A stretch of DNA of 62,734 nucleotides from Verrucomicrobiota bacterium (GTDB taxonomy: Bacteria; Verrucomicrobiota; Verrucomicrobiia; Opitutales; Opitutaceae). Under the pieces are notes generated by a model. That model was not told where the DNA came from. It saw only the letters and a program-made list of their open reading frames with translations, and made no database searches. Location of the stretch: contig JAQGOP010000045.1 in NCBI GenBank assembly GCA_028293545.1, positions 1-62,734 of the forward strand. The letters are read 5' to 3'. Shown one piece after another: positions 61,036 through 62,734 of this stretch; position 1 is the stretch's first letter; each line of letters starts with the position of its first letter. The position numbers and the translations under genes are program-made.

Positions 61036-62051
61036 GCGGCGGCCTCCTGTCGCCAAAGCGGACGGGCGAACAACGCGCCGAGCGCGAGCGCGCCGATGCC
61101 CGGAAGGGCGAACCAGTAGAAGAGCTCCGTGGTCACCAGGTAGCTCTTCGACTGAAACTCGATCTTTTGCGCCCGATCGATCGCCTTGAACGCGCCCTCG
61201 ACCGTGCCGATGTCATCGGCGCGAAAAAAATGCCCGCCCGTGGCTTCCGAAATTTCCCGCAGGGCGTTTTCGTCGAGGTCCGACATCCGCCGCTGGTATC
61301 CCACCTTGTTCCCGCGGTCGTCCATCACGGGGAACGGCACCAAACCGTCCTTGCCCGCGCCGATGGTGTAGACGGGGACGTTTCGGCTCTTCGCGAGATC
61401 GGTGGCCTGTTCTGGCGTGAGCGCGCCGCGGTTGTTCACGCCGTCGGTGAGCAGCACGATGAAAGCCCCGGAGCGTTTGCCGCCGATTTCGCGCTTGGCC
61501 TGCTCGAGTCGCGTCAGCGACACCCCCATGCCGTCGCCGATCGCGGTTCCGTCCTCGATCATGCCCGGCCTCAGGCGCTCGGTTTGTTTCGCGAGCCACT
61601 CATGGTCAAACGTCAGCGGGGCGAGGGTGTAGGCGCGCCCCGAGAATACCACGATGCCGATCCGATCGCTCGGGCGATCCTCGATGAACGCCTGGATCAC
61701 GGGCTTGATCGCCTGGAGACGATTGATGCGTTCGCCGTTGCGCTCGTAATCCTCGGCGAGCATCGAACCCGACAAATCGATCGCGAGCATGATGTCGTAG
61801 CCTTGGGAATGGACCTCGCGCTTGTCCTCGACGCGCTGGGGGCGGGCGAGGGCCGCGATGAGCAAGGCCAATCCCAAAGCCGCAAGGCCGACCGGCCAGC
61901 GCGCGCTGGACGCGAGCGAAGGACGATGCCAGGCGGCCGCAAACGGGACGAGCAGCACCGGCACGCGCCGGCGTCCGCGCAGCCAAGCCAGGAGCGGCAG
62001 TGCGAGCAGCGCCGCAAACCAGATCGGGTCCTTGAGGATCAGGTTGCCCAT
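61032..62051 (-). CDS. batA: VWA-domain protein BatA
   Basis: A 339-residue membrane protein: N-terminal helices (WFAALLALPLLAWL and VGLAALGLALLIAAL), a VWA domain with MIDAS DLSGS at 92-96, GIVVFSGRAYTLAPLTFD, VLLTDGVNNRGALTP and a C-terminal helix (FYWFALPGIGALALGALF). It is the first Bat gene after the DUF58 gene and overlaps batB by four bases. Confidence 0.92.
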   Translation of the reverse strand: MGNLILKDPIWFAALLALPLLAWLRGRRRVPVLLVPFAAAWHRPSLASSARWPVGLAALGLALLIAALARPQRVEDKREVHSQGYDIMLAIDLSGSMLAEDYERNGERINRLQAIKPVIQAFIEDRPSDRIGIVVFSGRAYTLAPLTFDHEWLAKQTERLRPGMIEDGTAIGDGMGVSLTRLEQAKREIGGKRSGAFIVLLTDGVNNRGALTPEQATDLAKSRNVPVYTIGAGKDGLVPFPVMDDRGNKVGYQRRMSDLDENALREISEATGGHFFRADDIGTVEGAFKAIDRAQKIEFQSKSYLVTTELFYWFALPGIGALALGALFARPLWRQEAAA

Positions 62052-62121
62052 GGGGAAGGCGAAGCAGGGAAGAGGCGAACGCGGAAGGCCGCCCGGCCGG
62101 CGATGTTCAAGGCAGATGTCA

Positions 62122-62734
62122 TCAGCAGCGGGCGCCAGGGCGCATGCGGGCGTGGAAAAATTTCACCAGGGCATCGAGGCGGTTTTCCTCGGTGCCGACC
62201 ACGAGGCGGCTAAGGCGGTCGGGAAAAAGCGCCTGCCACGTCGCCTCGCGCTCGGCGCTCCACTGGGCGTGGGCGGCGCGTTCCGGGGCGCTGCCTTCGA
62301 GCGTGACCAGGCGGCCGGCGACCGGATCATAGGCAGCGAACGTTTCACCCGACGGGAGCGCGCGTTCCCACGGATCGTCGACGCGAAAGCCCATCGTCTG
62401 GTAGCGGCGCTGCAGGACGGCCCAGCCCTCGGGTTCGACGCGCGGCGGAAAATCCCCGAGCCAGAGAAACACGCTGTGCTTGGGCGCGGCGCGGGCGAGG
62501 AAGCGCCAGGGAATTTGCGGGGCGCCGTCCGCGGGCGAGGGCGCGGGACGCCCGAGGAGCGTGGCCGCCGCGTGCAGGATCGCGCCGCGGCCGCGCACGG
62601 GCTCGCGAAAGGAATAACCGGTGGGCGAGGCGTGGACGAAGCCCACGCGATCGCGATTCACCGCGCTCAACAACATGACCAGCCCGGCCAGCTCGAGCAG
62701 GGCCTCACGCTTCGATTGCGCGCCGGAACCGAAC
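62122..62734 (-). CDS. DUF58 protein, N-terminal part beyond the window
   Basis: The frame is open to the right edge and in-frame sequence continues before the ATG at 62676 (QSKREALLELAGLVMLLSAVNRDRVGFVHAS), which matches the DUF58 region with KREALLELA and NRDRVG. The end is a basic segment (DALVKFFHARMRPGARC). DUF58 genes precede bat operons, often after moxR; the latter would lie outside the window. It ends 70 bases before batA. Confidence 0.85.
   Translation of the reverse strand, partial: FGSGAQSKREALLELAGLVMLLSAVNRDRVGFVHASPTGYSFREPVRGRGAILHAAATLLGRPAPSPADGAPQIPWRFLARAAPKHSVFLWLGDFPPRVEPEGWAVLQRRYQTMGFRVDDPWERALPSGETFAAYDPVAGRLVTLEGSAPERAAHAQWSAEREATWQALFPDRLSRLVVGTEENRLDALVKFFHARMRPGARC

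Overview
The window looks like a chromosomal segment of a high-GC, Gram-negative member of the Verrucomicrobiota, most likely an Opitutaceae-like organism. The pointers are a gene of the Verrucomicrobia/Planctomycetes-restricted Minf_1886 family, RND/TolC-type envelope systems, a lipopolysaccharide heptose pathway, and many short interspersed repeats. No rRNA, tRNA, CRISPR array, transposase or prophage was recognised. Taxonomy is inference; no search was run.

Layout. 1-0.7 kb: the end of the trmD-rplS operon and a strong terminator. 0.9-2.9 kb: transketolase. 3.2-9.5 kb: a MarR regulator, periplasmic adaptor, HAE1-type RND pump and TolC-like channel, with an inverted repeat in front that could be the MarR operator. 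9.7-12.7 kb: a large AsmA-like protein. 12.9-18.3 kb (minus): a CusA/CusB-type metal efflux pair and a small secreted Cys-rich protein. 18.4-21.2 kb: an acetyltransferase, a lone receiver protein and a divergent gamma-glutamyltransferase homologue. 21.3-29.4 kb: a translation cluster (rpmI, rplT, pheS, pheT, gatC, gatA, gatB) with a four-helix-bundle gene wedged between pheS and pheT. 29.5-35.3 kb: exported superoxide dismutase, Fur-family regulator, Minf_1886-like protein, M16 protease, DUF3445 protein and a small EF-hand protein. 35.6-41.4 kb: nadK, tlyA, an SGNH hydrolase, an orphan sugar-binding protein, a second lone receiver, an HDOD protein and a tiny membrane protein. 41.6-44.3 kb: PhyH dioxygenase with divergent AraC regulator, then a DNA glycosylase. 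44.3-47.1 kb: gmhB, a heptose kinase and an M24 peptidase. 47.1-53.2 kb: glutaminyl cyclase, several unknowns, two hydrolases, RlmJ and an Hsp20. 53.6-56.7 kb: a MazG-like enzyme, MIF-like tautomerase, GluQRS, LOG-like protein and NUDIX. 56.7-62.7 kb (minus): the BatABD aerotolerance operon, beginning with a DUF58 protein cut by the window edge.

The most unusual feature is the intergenic DNA. At least six families of short repeats or palindromes occur. Two copies of a 250-263 bp fold-back element lie in opposite orientation, and a different 187 bp fold-back follows rlmJ. Several palindromes overlap the stop codons of neighbouring genes exactly (AsmA-like gene, sod, 48929-49363, rlmJ, rplT, MazG/MIF, NUDIX/batD, araC/DNA glycosylase), and one supplies the C-terminus and stop of cusA. 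The second notable item is the four-helix-bundle cassette, flanked by GTAGCGAGTAG-type inverted repeats, inside pheST. Several enzymes also appear to lack canonical residues: a GGT homologue, a Nei/Fpg glycosylase and a Fur-like regulator.
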